From: Nitrospiraceae bacterium
GTDB taxonomy: Bacteria > Nitrospirota > Nitrospiria > Nitrospirales > UBA8639
Reading direction: 5' to 3'
Assembly: GCA_003523945.1 (NCBI GenBank)
Contig: DOFS01000266.1
Coordinates: 1-18,793, forward strand
DNA length: 18,793 nucleotides
Each line of letters opens with the position of its first letter. Within the stretch, counting starts at the first letter, position 1. A program made the position numbers and the translations under genes. Below, one piece after another: positions 1 to 7,703 of the stretch. Below the pieces are notes generated by a model. It was given only the letters and a program-made list of their open reading frames with translations, searched no databases and was not told the DNA's origin.

Positions 1-515
1 GATGGCTTGATTCAGGGAAGCACTACGCTTTCTTGTTCCCATTCTGGCGTGTCCACCTATAGATCAATTGCTCAAAAATCGTTCTTGGTAGCCTGATTTT
101 TCCAACCATCCAGTTTTTGCCTATTCTGCAAAATCCCACAATCGCTGTTATTCCAAATCAAATTTTTCTTGTTCGTCCCCCTCCAGTTAGCCTAAACCCT
201 TTATATTTTCTTAATCCAAAATTCAATGGGTTCTCCAAAAAAGCCCCCATGGCCTTCAGGTTATCCCTTCAGGTGTAGGGAATACCCTTCATTTCTTGAT
301 TGGCTACTGGACAATACGTCCTCAAGAAATGGACATTTTGTCTACTGTTTAAGGGGTGTGGGAATTTTGTTGTGGTGGTTTTTTGGTTTTGGAACAAATG
401 TTGCTAAATCCTGACTTCGGTTGTGTGAGTAAATTTCAATCTTTGGCCAGTTTTTTTGTCGACCCCCACAAATGGCAAATTAATCGGTCCTCTATTAATC
501 GAGGAGGGTTTTGGT
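1..515. other. Upstream non-coding stretch
   Basis: No convincing gene is visible; the short open frames here have no ribosome binding site or recognisable product. The stretch is the leader of the beta-helix gene that starts at 516. It holds a small direct repeat, CCTTCAGGT, at 253-261 and 266-274. I see no clear sigma-70 or sigma-54 promoter. The window edge may cut an upstream gene, but nothing at 1-200 reads as one. Confidence 0.5.
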
Positions 516-1817
516 ATGAGGTTTTCCAACTATCGATGGGTGATTAAGATTTGTCTCGTTTGTGTGGTAGCTATCAGCATGAGTTCTCAACTGGCCTTGG
601 CGGCTGATTATTTTGTTGCGACCAATGGCAATGATGGGAATCGTGGGACAATACAACAACCCTTTAGAACTCTTGAAAGGGGCGTGCAAGCCCTGGCATC
701 AGGTGATCGGCTCCTGATTCGCGGAGGGAACTATCGACGCAACGCCTGGTTCCTGATGGTGCCGAGTGGAGGCGGGTCGTGGGAGACAGCCACCACCATC
801 AAAGCGTATAACAATGAACAAGTGATTCTCACACCGCAGAACCCTGCACAGAATGGCACCGATGTGATTTTACTCCCTAATAGGGTTTCATGGGTAATCT
901 TTGATGGATTGATTTTAGATGGCCGAGGTCAGGAAAAAGGCATGGGTGGGAGGATGGCATTCCGTTTCTCCGCCAATAACCATCATATCCGCATAATAAA
1001 TACCGAAATGAGGTATACCCATCACAATCTCATTTATACCTCCAATGCGACTGATAATGAGTTTATCAATTTGGATTTACACCACGGTTCGTATGGGATT
1101 TATATGGCGAGTCAAAATAATCTGATGACGGGATGTGACGTGCATCATAACAGATACTATGGCATTCATAATTACTCGGCGCATAGTGATTTTAAACCCA
1201 ATAACAATAGCTATTTTGGGAATCGCCTCTATGCGAATGGAATGTCAGGAATTATTATCGCGCAAAGTACGGGCGTGAAATTTATAAACAATCTTTCGTA
1301 TGGGAACGGAACGGGGGCCTCAACAGGGTATACGGGTTGGAATCGATGGGGAATTCAGGTTAATTTGGGTGCCTACAATGTGACGATCTCTCACAATACG
1401 ACCTATAACAATCCGGTAGGGGAATTGATGCTGGGGCCGAGTTCATGGAATGTGACTGCCAGGAATAATATTCTTGTCCATAACAGTTCTGAAAACGTGC
1501 TCTGGGTATATAAGGGAAGCAGCAAATCCGTTATTGAAAATAACCTCATGGTTGGAAGTGGGCCTAATCAAGCTATGTTTGCGCGAAACTGGGAGCCTAC
1601 TGCGGTTCTTAGAGGAAATCTTATCGGAAAATCCTACCATCCAAAATTTCAAAATGCGCAGAATCAAGATTTCCATTTGACAGCGGAAAGTTCTGCGAGA
1701 GGCAAGGGGCTTGTGCTCGATGAAGTGAAAACCGATTTTGACGGAGTTACAAGAACTCCGGCTACCGGCCTTATTGGCGCCTATGGCTTCGATATTGGCG
1801 CCTATCAATACAGATAA
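516..1817 (+). CDS. Secreted right-handed parallel beta-helix protein (copy 1)
   Basis: This encodes 433 residues. The start was chosen at 516 because GAGGAGG at 501-507 lies 8 bases upstream; an in-frame ATG at 456 lacks such a site and would spoil the signal peptide. Residues 1-29 form a Sec signal peptide (basic start, hydrophobic core, ALA|AD cleavage). The mature N-terminus (YFVATNGNDGN..GTI..PF.TLE) is the usual opening of DUF1565/pectate-lyase-like beta-helix proteins, followed by GDRLLIRGGNYRR. The middle has irregular Asn- and Gly-rich rungs (NNLMTG, NNLSYGNG, HNTTYNN), with a His-rich patch at 193-212 (YGIYMAS, GCDVHHN). It ends DIGAYQYR, a common terminal motif of this family. Proteins of this fold are often polysaccharide lyases, epimerases or binding proteins. 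No catalytic residue set could be assigned, so the substrate is unknown. A paralogue lies at 7704-9074. The exported location and nearby polysaccharide genes suggest, but do not prove, a role on an extracellular glycan. Confidence 0.85.
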   Translation: MRFSNYRWVIKICLVCVVAISMSSQLALAADYFVATNGNDGNRGTIQQPFRTLERGVQALASGDRLLIRGGNYRRNAWFLMVPSGGGSWETATTIKAYNNEQVILTPQNPAQNGTDVILLPNRVSWVIFDGLILDGRGQEKGMGGRMAFRFSANNHHIRIINTEMRYTHHNLIYTSNATDNEFINLDLHHGSYGIYMASQNNLMTGCDVHHNRYYGIHNYSAHSDFKPNNNSYFGNRLYANGMSGIIIAQSTGVKFINNLSYGNGTGASTGYTGWNRWGIQVNLGAYNVTISHNTTYNNPVGELMLGPSSWNVTARNNILVHNSSENVLWVYKGSSKSVIENNLMVGSGPNQAMFARNWEPTAVLRGNLIGKSYHPKFQNAQNQDFHLTAESSARGKGLVLDEVKTDFDGVTRTPATGLIGAYGFDIGAYQYR

Positions 1818-1867
1818 ACTTAGCTCTTTCCTCCGGTGCGAGAAATTGTTTATTTATAGGGCAACCT

Positions 1868-1901
1868 CAGGGAACGGCAAAAATATCCTAGCCGTTCCCT
1901 G
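1868..1901 (+). terminator. Perfect 11-bp hairpin after beta-helix gene 1
   Basis: CAGGGAACGGC at 1868-1878 pairs perfectly with GCCGTTCCCTG at 1891-1901 across a 12-base loop. It lies 50 bases after the stop of the beta-helix gene. The downstream sequence is T-rich only in patches (AATTCAATTTTG), so it is either a weak intrinsic terminator or an mRNA 3' stabilising stem. Confidence 0.6.
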
Positions 1902-2074
1902 GCCAAATTCAATTTTGTAGTTGAAATCGCACTTGGTTTAGGATGGTATTGAGCCTTAGAGGCGGTGGTGTAGTCCGCAATTGATCGGATACTAAATATA
2001 GGAAGATCCTAATCCATTTATCGTCCCACTTGTTGTGGGGTGCGATTCCTAGGCTTTGCATCATCTAGTGTCTA

Positions 2075-2465
2075 GTGCGCATGGTAGCGGTCTCTGAATT
2101 CATAAATCGCCTGTCGGAGTGCTTCTTCATCCTCAAAGTTTCTGACCTAGAGTAATTGCTCCTTCAATGTTCGAAAGAAGCAGTGGACCCCATTGCCTTC
2201 CGAGCTTCTCACGAAATTCGATGAGGATTCTTCGATCCCCAGGAAAGTTACTTCCGCCCGAAAATCGTGACTGACAAATTGACTGCTATGGTTATGCCAC
2301 AGGAACAAGCTAGCCCCACATCCCCTGCACACTCGCCATACACACGTTTGAACGCCTAAAGAAATGGGTTCGGGGGCCTCGTCTTGAGAACCATATTGAG
2401 CGGCACGGACTCCCAGGCATTCGCTGGTGAAGTGATCCATGGGTGCAAACACCGTAACTTGCCCC
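2075..2465 (-). pseudogene. IS3-type transposase orfB, 3' (DDE) fragment
   Basis: The translation on the - strand has the landmarks of an integrase-core transposase: QVTVFAPMDHFTSECLGVRA, then LFLWHNHSSQFVSHDF (normally LRHDHGSQY, holding the second catalytic Asp, here changed to Asn), then FLGIE, then EGNGVHCFFRTLKEQLL (normally EGNGCAERFIRTLKE; the usual catalytic Glu context is lost). A TAG replaces the expected Trp after KEQLL, and VRNFEDEEALRQAIYEFRDRYHAH continues in the same frame to 2075. It is dead by three criteria: the missing N-terminal half, the altered catalytic residues and the internal stop. Its missing half lies at 5477-6115. Confidence 0.8.
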
Positions 2466-2478
2466 TGTAAGCTTTCCC
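2462..2478 (+). repeat. Target duplication and left terminal inverted repeat of ISNCY-type element
   Basis: CCCC at 2462-2465 is the target-site copy. The element begins TGTAAGCTTTCCC at 2466-2478. The other end (5465-5476) read on the opposite strand begins TGTAAGCTTCCC, matching apart from one extra T. Confidence 0.75.
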
Positions 2479-2535
2479 AAAATATGTAAAGGCGAAAAGT
2501 AGAGCTTTCTGGCCCACTTCACCCAGGAGGTTCTC

Positions 2536-2794
2536 ATGAAAACGAGTCGATTCAGCTAAACGCAAATTTTCGCCATCTTGAAACAAGCCGAGGCTGGAGT
2601 CAAAGTCAAAGACCTGTGTCGGGAACATGGCATCAGCGATGCCACCATCTACAACTGGAAAGCGAAGTACGGCGGCCTGGAGATGTCGGGTCTTAAGCGG
2701 CTCAAGGAAACCGAGAGCGACCTCGCGAAACTCAAACGGATTTATGCGGACCTGGCCCTAGAGAATCGAGCTTGAAAGGATTTGCTCGAAAAAA
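2536..2794 (+). pseudogene. IS3-family transposase orfA, broken
   Basis: A strong AGGAGG at 2525-2530 precedes ATG at 2536. The start MKTSRFS is followed by a TAA at 2557 where related proteins have Glu, then AILKQAEAGVKVKDLCREHG and ISDATIYNWKAKYGG, the helix-turn-helix of IS3/IS911-type OrfA, then a leucine-zipper-like stretch (LKRLKETESDLAKLKRIYAD) and ALENRA. A second stop (TGA at 2773) falls where the family has ALKDL. OrfA normally binds the IS ends and is joined to OrfB by a -1 ribosomal frameshift. Here the A-run at 2789-2794 has six A; restoring one A would place orfB in the -1 frame and give the usual EKKL ending, which suggests a decayed slippery site. Confidence 0.85.
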
Positions 2795-3620
2795 GCTCTA
2801 ACCTGGTCCGACAAAGGGGCGGCGGTCACGACGATGCAAGAGGCTCATGGCCTCCCGGTGGTCCGCAGTTGTCAGGCGGCGGGTCTGTCTCGCTCCTCCT
2901 ATTATCAAACACCTCTTGATTAGCAAACCCGGGAGGAGGAAATTATTGACGCCCTGAATCAGTTGGTGGAGGCGCATCCGCACTGGGGGTTATGAAAATA
3001 GATCGACTGACTCCACGCCTTAGTCCATCCCTTGAATCACCACCGCATTCATCGGATCTATCGGCAATTGGGACTCAATCAGCCACGCCTGACCAAACGC
3101 TGGGTACCCACAGGACCTTCTCTCCCGGTATTTGTATCGGAGGGGCCCCATGAAGTCTGGTCAGCGGACTTCATGAGCGATGACTTGTCTCATGGCAGCT
3201 GGTTTGGGACGTTCAATCTGATCGATGACTTTAATCGGGAAGCGTTTGTGATTGAGATTGATACGTCTCTTCGGGCAGAACGGATTATCCGTGTGCTTGA
3301 CCGATTAAAGGCTGAACGCGAACTTCCGCACATGATCCGGATGGATAACGGCCCAGAGTGTATCGCTCAGAGCCTTCAAGGCTTGGGAAAGGCCAGTCGG
3401 GTGTTGATTGACCACATACAACCATATCGCCCGACGCAGAATGCCTTTATCGAGCGGTTTAATTGCACGTATCGGGATGAAGTGCTCAATCTCTATCTGT
3501 TTCGCAGTTTAGACGAAGTGCGGGAGATCACGTCCCGTTGGTTAAGGACTTACAATGAACTCAGACCCCACTAAGCATTAAGGGGTGGCGGCCCCAGGTC
3601 TCTATCACTACCCAATGAGG
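2795..3620 (+). pseudogene. IS3-family transposase orfB (DDE integrase core), broken by stops only
   Basis: One frame carries the whole protein. It opens ALTWSDKGAAVTTMQEAHGL and SCQAAGLSRSSYYQTPLD (HTH_21 type). Four nonsense codons follow near 2921-3012, at positions where the family has Trp, Trp, Tyr and Arg. An uninterrupted stretch then runs 3032-3574. Numbered from Met at 3032, the catalytic triad is intact: D46 in SADFMSD, D105 in RMDNGPE and E141 in AFIERFN, with the D-35-E spacing of IS3. Another stop follows RTYNELRPH, and ALRGG continues beyond it. The decay is by point stops rather than frameshifts, and at least three of the changes look like C-to-T or G-to-A. It is not functional as written. 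Confidence 0.88.
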
Positions 3621-3794
3621 GAAAACTCTACCTAGTGTCTGAGAGAAAACACCGTTTTCCCCTGGGCATGTTCCTGAAGCTTGTTCCAAAACCCCTCTTC
3701 GGCATTCGACCTCGGACTCCCAAACGTCTTTTCTCGCCCACCATTCGTGCCCTTTACTGGGTGGGAGCCCTCACCCATGACCTCGCCGTCGATT

Positions 3795-5260
3795 CATGGC
3801 AGAGGTCGCCCTCGGTTGCCGTATTTCTTCCGGCAGCGTGCGCCGCTAAGCGGCGCGCTTGAGTGGCGGCTGGCGTCGCCGGTCGTGTGGAGATTGTAGG
3901 CCAAGATGCCCAATCCGACGTACCGTTGAAACCCCGACCATCCTTTGTCGGGACACCGATTCAACCCATGGTGTTCCAACGCTTTGATGTTCGACTCAAT
4001 CGCACTGTGCTGTTGCCGCAAACGGCGAAAGGTCTTCTGGGTTTTCCGTTCATATTCACCTTAGGACCGTCGCCCCTTTTTCGGCATGATGACCTCGTGG
4101 ATAAACAACTCTAAGGGCTCCGATCTTATTGTGCGCTAAAAACCTTATCCACACTTTAGCTCTGCTGGCTGCCCTCGCCAAATAGGGCCAAGAGCCGATC
4201 GGCAAGCGGCAGCGTTGCCTTTATATCACTACTCTGGTCCATGACCTTAAAGTCCAGGATCAAGCTACATTGGTCCGTCGTAAGCAGAATCTTGTGTCCC
4301 AGTTAACAGGGGCCGAAGCTTTACCTTTGCTGATCCATTCTGTATGCGGTTCAAAGAGCGAAAAGTCTTTCTCGGCATGGGGGCCCTCTCGCTTTTGAGC
4401 ACCCGCCGTTCGATGAGATCCAGATGCTGGCTCAGCTTCTCGTGAAAGGCCTCCACCTCCGCCAGGGTACGCTGCTCCACTAGGGGCAAGGGTTGGGCCC
4501 GCAGCTTGCCGAGACTGGCAAAGGCTTTCTGCTCGAGCGCATACGCTTTCTGCAGATAGGCTTTGACCGCCGCTTCCAGCCGTTCGGGCGTCTTGGCGCC
4601 TCCCGCGTGGTGAATCGTGCCACAGGCTCGGAGTAAGGATTTCAATTGCGCCAGCTGGGCAGATCGAACAACTGTGCGAGCCGCGGAAGCAAGACCAGAC
4701 ATTTCCGACAGGAATCCCACAGAAGATTCAAATCCCTGGGTAAATGCACATTTGTCTCGAGCACGTACGTGTCACTTTTGGCGCGAAGGGACTCATCGTC
4801 ATTTTTTTTACGTATCACCCGCCCCGCCTTGATTACAATGGCATTGATTTCGGCCTAGAGTGCCTCGTCCTCGTGACAGACCTTCTCACTCAAGGTCCTT
4901 TGATAAAAGGCTTTGCCAAACTCCCCACGGAAGTGGGACTCCAAGCCATGATGCGCCGCAGTAACGTGTCATAGTGGACCAAATATTCTAACTGGTCGTA
5001 GGCACAGTTCAAAGGCCAGCCTCACCACTCCTAAAACGAGGACATGCCAAAGATCCATCCCGGGACGACCGTCGGCTGCTTGCCTCCCTTGACCCGCTGC
5101 CCCAATAGCTGAAAAATCTGCTCATTGATCTCGGGCGTCTGAAATATCCACTGGAGCCCGCGCAACACCGGAGGCAATTCATCCCAACTCTTGGGGGAAA
5201 GGGGACCTGCTCAATCTGGGTCTGCCGTAAGCCCAACTGCCGTGCAAAGCGCTGCCGCAT
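3795..5260 (-). pseudogene. ISNCY-type transposase, broken by frameshifts
   Basis: Read on the - strand from ATG at 5260, fragments in changing frames follow the order of ISNCY-type transposases. MRQRFARQLGLRQTQIEQV comes first, then (shifted) SWDELPPVLRGLQWIFQTPE and NEQIFQLLGQRVKGGK, then DGRPGMDLWHVLVLGVVRLA, then AYDQLEYLVHYDTLLRRIM. A helical middle part at 4265-4720 contains AVKAYLQKAYALEQKAF. After it come DQCSLILDFKVMDQSSDIKA and ADRLLALFGEG, then VIMPKKG, and a nearly intact C-terminal block, RQQHSAIESNIKALEHHGLN and RCPDKGWSGFQRYVGLGILA. The last block is the signature of the family. At least five frame changes and several stops make it clearly dead. The match is from memory of the family, not a search. 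Confidence 0.8.
3840..3856. other. Short GC-rich hairpin near the 3' end of the ISNCY-type gene
   Basis: GCGCCGC at 3840-3846 and GCGGCGC at 3850-3856 form a perfect 7-bp stem around TAA. It lies at the end of the transposase remnant and may be its terminator, though no T-tract follows on either strand. Confidence 0.35.
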
Positions 5261-5370
5261 CTCCGCATTCCTTCCTCAAAAAGCCATGGATGGTCGGTGA
5301 ATGATGCGGCAGTCTACACGAAATTCTCGCTGTTTTCAGGCGTTGTACACCCTTCATGCGAAGGATGCAC

Positions 5371-5400
5371 CACCAGAAAAGACCAGAAAAGACCAGAAAA
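5371..5400 (+). repeat. Three tandem copies of a 10-base unit
   Basis: GACCAGAAAA is repeated at 5381-5390 and 5391-5400, with a near-perfect copy (CACCAGAAAA) at 5371-5380. The array lies between the transposase start and the right end of the ISNCY-type element, so it may be a subterminal transposase-binding array or just slippage. The units are too short and have no spacers, so it is not CRISPR. Confidence 0.7.
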
Positions 5401-5464
5401 CCCCCGCCTAGCTTAGGAGATCACCTTTGCTCACAGGCACTACCTATCAACTGTCCGTTTGACA

Positions 5465-5480
5465 GGGAAGCTTACACCCC
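5465..5480 (-). repeat. Right terminal inverted repeat and target duplication of ISNCY-type element
   Basis: GGGAAGCTTACA at 5465-5476 is the mirror of 2466-2478, and CCCC at 5477-5480 is the second target-site copy. A small palindrome, CTGTC..GACAG (5451-5465), lies just inside this end. Confidence 0.75.
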
Positions 5481-6115
5481 TGCTTCGGCTTCCACGTCGC
5501 CGTGGCATCCGTTCCCAGCCCTTGCGGTACTCTTCGCCGTGTAAGCTCTCCTGTGACAAACCCGCGTGCACCTGTCATGGCTCCCACCAAATCCTTATTG
5601 CTCGCCAGCGGTCGTCGACCATGCCGATTGACGTCTTTCCGGTCGCCCTTTGAGGCTTCTGCCAGTCGGACATGGTCAAACGCGGGAATACATACGCCAT
5701 ATTCACGAGACCATCCGTGCCGGCGCTGCATGGAAATCGAGCAGGCCTCGCTCAACCCTTCGATTACCTCAAGTGCACAGGGACACAGTTCTCCAGCCAA
5801 CGGACCTTCTCCATGTAGCAGGTCGTTAATCCATGACCAGCACCCCCCCTTTTTGCCTTTAGCGACGCGTTCTCTGCCTCCAGGGCCTTCTCCTTGGCGG
5901 ACTCGCCCACTTGAAACGTGGCTTGGCCACTCGCAGGAAAATCTCCTTCCACCCCGTGAGCACAACATGTACCGGTTTAACAATTAATCGACTCATTCTC
6001 TTCCAACAGTTAATCCTCGCGCAAGACAAGAGCCACCTCGGCTTTCTGCTGGCATTCCAACGTTTGTGTTTTCTAATGGTCATCCTCATCTCCAAGTGCC
6101 ATAAAAAGAACAATT
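5477..6115 (-). pseudogene. IS3-family orfA and 5' part of orfB (first half of the split element)
   Basis: Reading - strand from about 6115, AEVALVLRED then (frames broken) DFPASGQATFQVGESAKEKA and LEAENASLKAK match the orfA type with helix-turn-helix and coiled-coil (..REVALRLLRGE.., FLASGQA.L..). Further on, SEACSISMQRRHGWSREYGV, FDHVRLAEASKGDRK and HGEEYRKGWERM resemble the HTH_21 region and GEGYRK.WARL motif of orfB. The fragment ends at GTDATATWKPKQG, exactly where the insertion at 5476 begins. Frames change at least four times. A 178-residue - strand open frame at 5447-5983 partly overlaps this remnant but mixes frames and runs past the insertion end, so it is not a gene. The extreme 5' end near 6100 is uncertain. 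Confidence 0.7.
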
Positions 6116-7570
6116 AAAAATGTCTAATCAATTACCGAGGCAATCTATGGTGCGCTTGTCCGACCAAATTTATGAGCAAGTACGACTTCTGAAATTAGGG
6201 ATTGTGTTCATGATGTGACGACGACCGGCGCGACCCTCCGGTGGTGATCTTGAAGGATGAGGCCAAGTGGGGGTATTGGCCATTGAAGTGGACTGTTGCC
6301 GTTGCATCCGCGGAGATAGGGGCGCTCCTGTAGGTGGTGGTCCTCTGCGAGATACTTAGAGCGGTGGAAATTCCACCGGGCCAAAGGTCCTTGGCTCCGC
6401 CATTGCCAACTTTTCGCAAGGATCAAAGAAATGCATCGAGTCGCATGGCCCTGAAAGTCCTAGCAGAATGGAAGTCACCGACGTTTGAGAGGGACTTTTA
6501 TGGAGGAATCTTGAGGCACCGAGCGTCTTTGAAACTAAACTGAAGCCCTTTTGGCAGCAAAAAGGGGCCGGGCGATTTTCCGGTGTAACTAAATCTGAGA
6601 TTTTGGTGTCGTCACCCTATTTCCCAACAAGAAATGGCAAAAATTTTACCATCACGATTCCACTCAGGAATCGGAACCGACCATTTCTCGGGAATTCCTG
6701 TTATCTCCAAATACAGGAATTTGGGGTTTGTTATGCCAGTCAAAAACGAGCAAAGGATTTTGGGCACTTTGTGTCACGAAGCAATCAGAAATTCAATGGC
6801 ATGGGTTGGACAGGAGTTTTTTCCCGGATTTCCGGTGGATAGTCAAAACATACCGTGAATCAATCCCAGTTTCGTTTTTAACTCGCACTGATTCTTAATA
6901 TCTGAAACTCCACTTCGTCCCAAACTTGTTAAACACGTGCTCCGCCTCTTACTGGGTAGCCGCCCCCTAGATGACTGGGAGATTCTTGGCGACGGTACGA
7001 CGTTTTTCCAGTTGACAATCCGTAAGTGCTGCCAACCGTATGCACAAACCAGAGTTTGATTTTCCTGCCTGAGAGCATCCTCTCGAGGGGGATTGGGCAA
7101 CCAGCTTATATGAAGTATTTCAGGATACATCATTTTCCTGATCAACCGGGCCTGGTGTTGGGCCAAGAGGGAAAACAATATTTTTCCGTCCTCGGATTCG
7201 CCTATTTAGATCCCCAAAAGTTTATTCTCTCCTTTGGTGTTCAAATCGCAAAGCCAAGTATACAACCTTAGTCAAACCCCACCTGTCAAGATTTGACAAG
7301 CAGGCAATATTCAGAAATAGGTTGGTGCTGCCTTCAACGCCTGGCTCTGGCAGAGGCGCACATTTTCTACGAATCGGTTATTTAGGATGCGGGGTGGCAA
7401 GACTGGCGCACCATCTAGTTTTTCGAGATATCCTTGAATTTCTCAAGTCGTGGATTTTCATCCGGCCACCTCTTTGCATGGTCTCAAGCATTGGCCGATG
7501 GGTTTGTCCACATAAAACCCGGAATAACAAAAAAAGAAATAATCAAAAACTTGTTTTTAAATTGAGAATG
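6116..7570. other. Unassigned 1.45-kb stretch, no supported gene
   Basis: Open frames here are short, lack ribosome binding sites and give no recognisable protein on either strand. The DNA has dyads at 6546-6566 (CCCTTTT/AAAAGGG, 7 bp, no T-tract), 6655-6673, 6693-6721 and 7284-7298. It could hold worn-out genes or IS scraps: the - strand at about 7050-7082 reads EDALRQENQTL, like an IS66-type coiled coil, but that is too short to call. It may also be the ancestral intergenic DNA upstream of the second beta-helix gene. Confidence 0.5.
6655..6721. repeat. Two adjacent inverted repeats
   Basis: CGATTCC at 6655-6661 pairs with GGAATCG at 6667-6673 (7-bp stem, 5-base loop). AATTCCTGT at 6693-6701 pairs with ACAGGAATT at 6713-6721 (9-bp stem, 11-base loop). 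Both are perfect and carry related ATTCC cores. Function unknown. Confidence 0.6.
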
Positions 7571-7599
7571 TTAAAATTGAAAGGAACAAGAAGTATCAT
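7571..7599 (+). promoter_or_regulatory. Possible sigma-70-type promoter of beta-helix gene 2
   Basis: TTAAAA (7571-7576) and TATCAT (7594-7599) are separated by 17 bases in an A/T-rich patch about 105 bases before the gene start. The -10 box matches 5 of 6 consensus bases, the -35 box 4 of 6. A perfect 12-bp palindrome, ATACATATGTAT, follows at 7604-7615 and could be an operator overlapping the transcription start. Confidence 0.3.
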
Positions 7600-7703
7600 C
7601 TAGATACATATGTATAAAGTATTTGCTGGTTCTGTCGAAAACATTGGAAGTGAAATGAATCAACAATCAATTACCTACTATTATTTGTTTCCGGAGGGTG
7701 GAA

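Larger units (their letters stand above)
2485..3631 (+). mobile_element. IS3-family element nested in the ISNCY-type element
   Basis: It contains orfA and orfB in the normal IS3 order. GTAGAGCTTTC at 2499-2509 and GAAAACTCTAC at 3621-3631 are inverted matches (10 of 11) just outside the two genes and probably part of the inverted ends. Beyond 3631 the symmetry stops, so the right end seems truncated or replaced. The exact outer boundary on the left (a TG at 2485) is a guess. Confidence 0.6.
2466..5476 (-). mobile_element. ISNCY-type insertion sequence inserted in an IS3 element
   Basis: The boundaries come from matching 12-13 bp ends (TGTAAGCTT..), flanking CCCC at 2462-2465 and 5477-5480, and perfect rejoining of the host IS3 reading frame when the interval is removed. 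It carries a ruined - strand transposase (3795-5260) of the ISNCY type. Another IS3 element (about 2485-3631) sits very close to its left end. Without that passenger the element would be about 1.85 kb, a reasonable size for a one-gene IS. Assigning these ends to the ISNCY-type gene rather than to the passenger is inference from the layout. Confidence 0.75.
2075..6115 (-). mobile_element. Oldest IS3-family element, split by a later insertion
   Basis: Two - strand fragments belong to one IS3-type element. The 5' part (orfA and the start of orfB) is at 5477-6115 and the 3' part (DDE domain) at 2075-2465. If 2466-5476 and one copy of the GGGG duplication (- strand sense) are removed, the reading frame runs straight through: GTDATATWKPKQG joins QVTVFAPMDHF. 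This is the expected order at the first catalytic Asp region of the IS3 orfB class whose sequences read roughly WGTDAT..W..GQV.VF...DH. The 3' end is lost at about 2075, before the usual C-terminal residues, so no right inverted repeat is seen. Confidence 0.8.

Noticed and set aside
448..470. Possible sigma-54 promoter (TGGCCAG..TTTGTC)
   Set aside because: The -12 GC is missing and the spacing is not exact.
5371..5400. Tandem repeat as a CRISPR array
   Set aside because: The units are 10 bases long and directly abutting, without spacers.
5447..5983. A 178-residue - strand open frame
   Set aside because: It overlaps the IS3 orfA/orfB remnant out of phase and runs over the ISNCY-type end at 5476; only pieces of it match the transposase order.
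5502..5987. A 161-residue + strand open frame
   Set aside because: It is the opposite-strand shadow of the same IS3 remnant, has no ribosome site, and is Ser/Pro/Arg-rich as expected for a shadow.
7030..7100. Possible IS66-type N-terminal coiled coil (EDALRQENQTL on the - strand)
   Set aside because: Only about a dozen residues fit, and no zinc-finger or DDE part is nearby.
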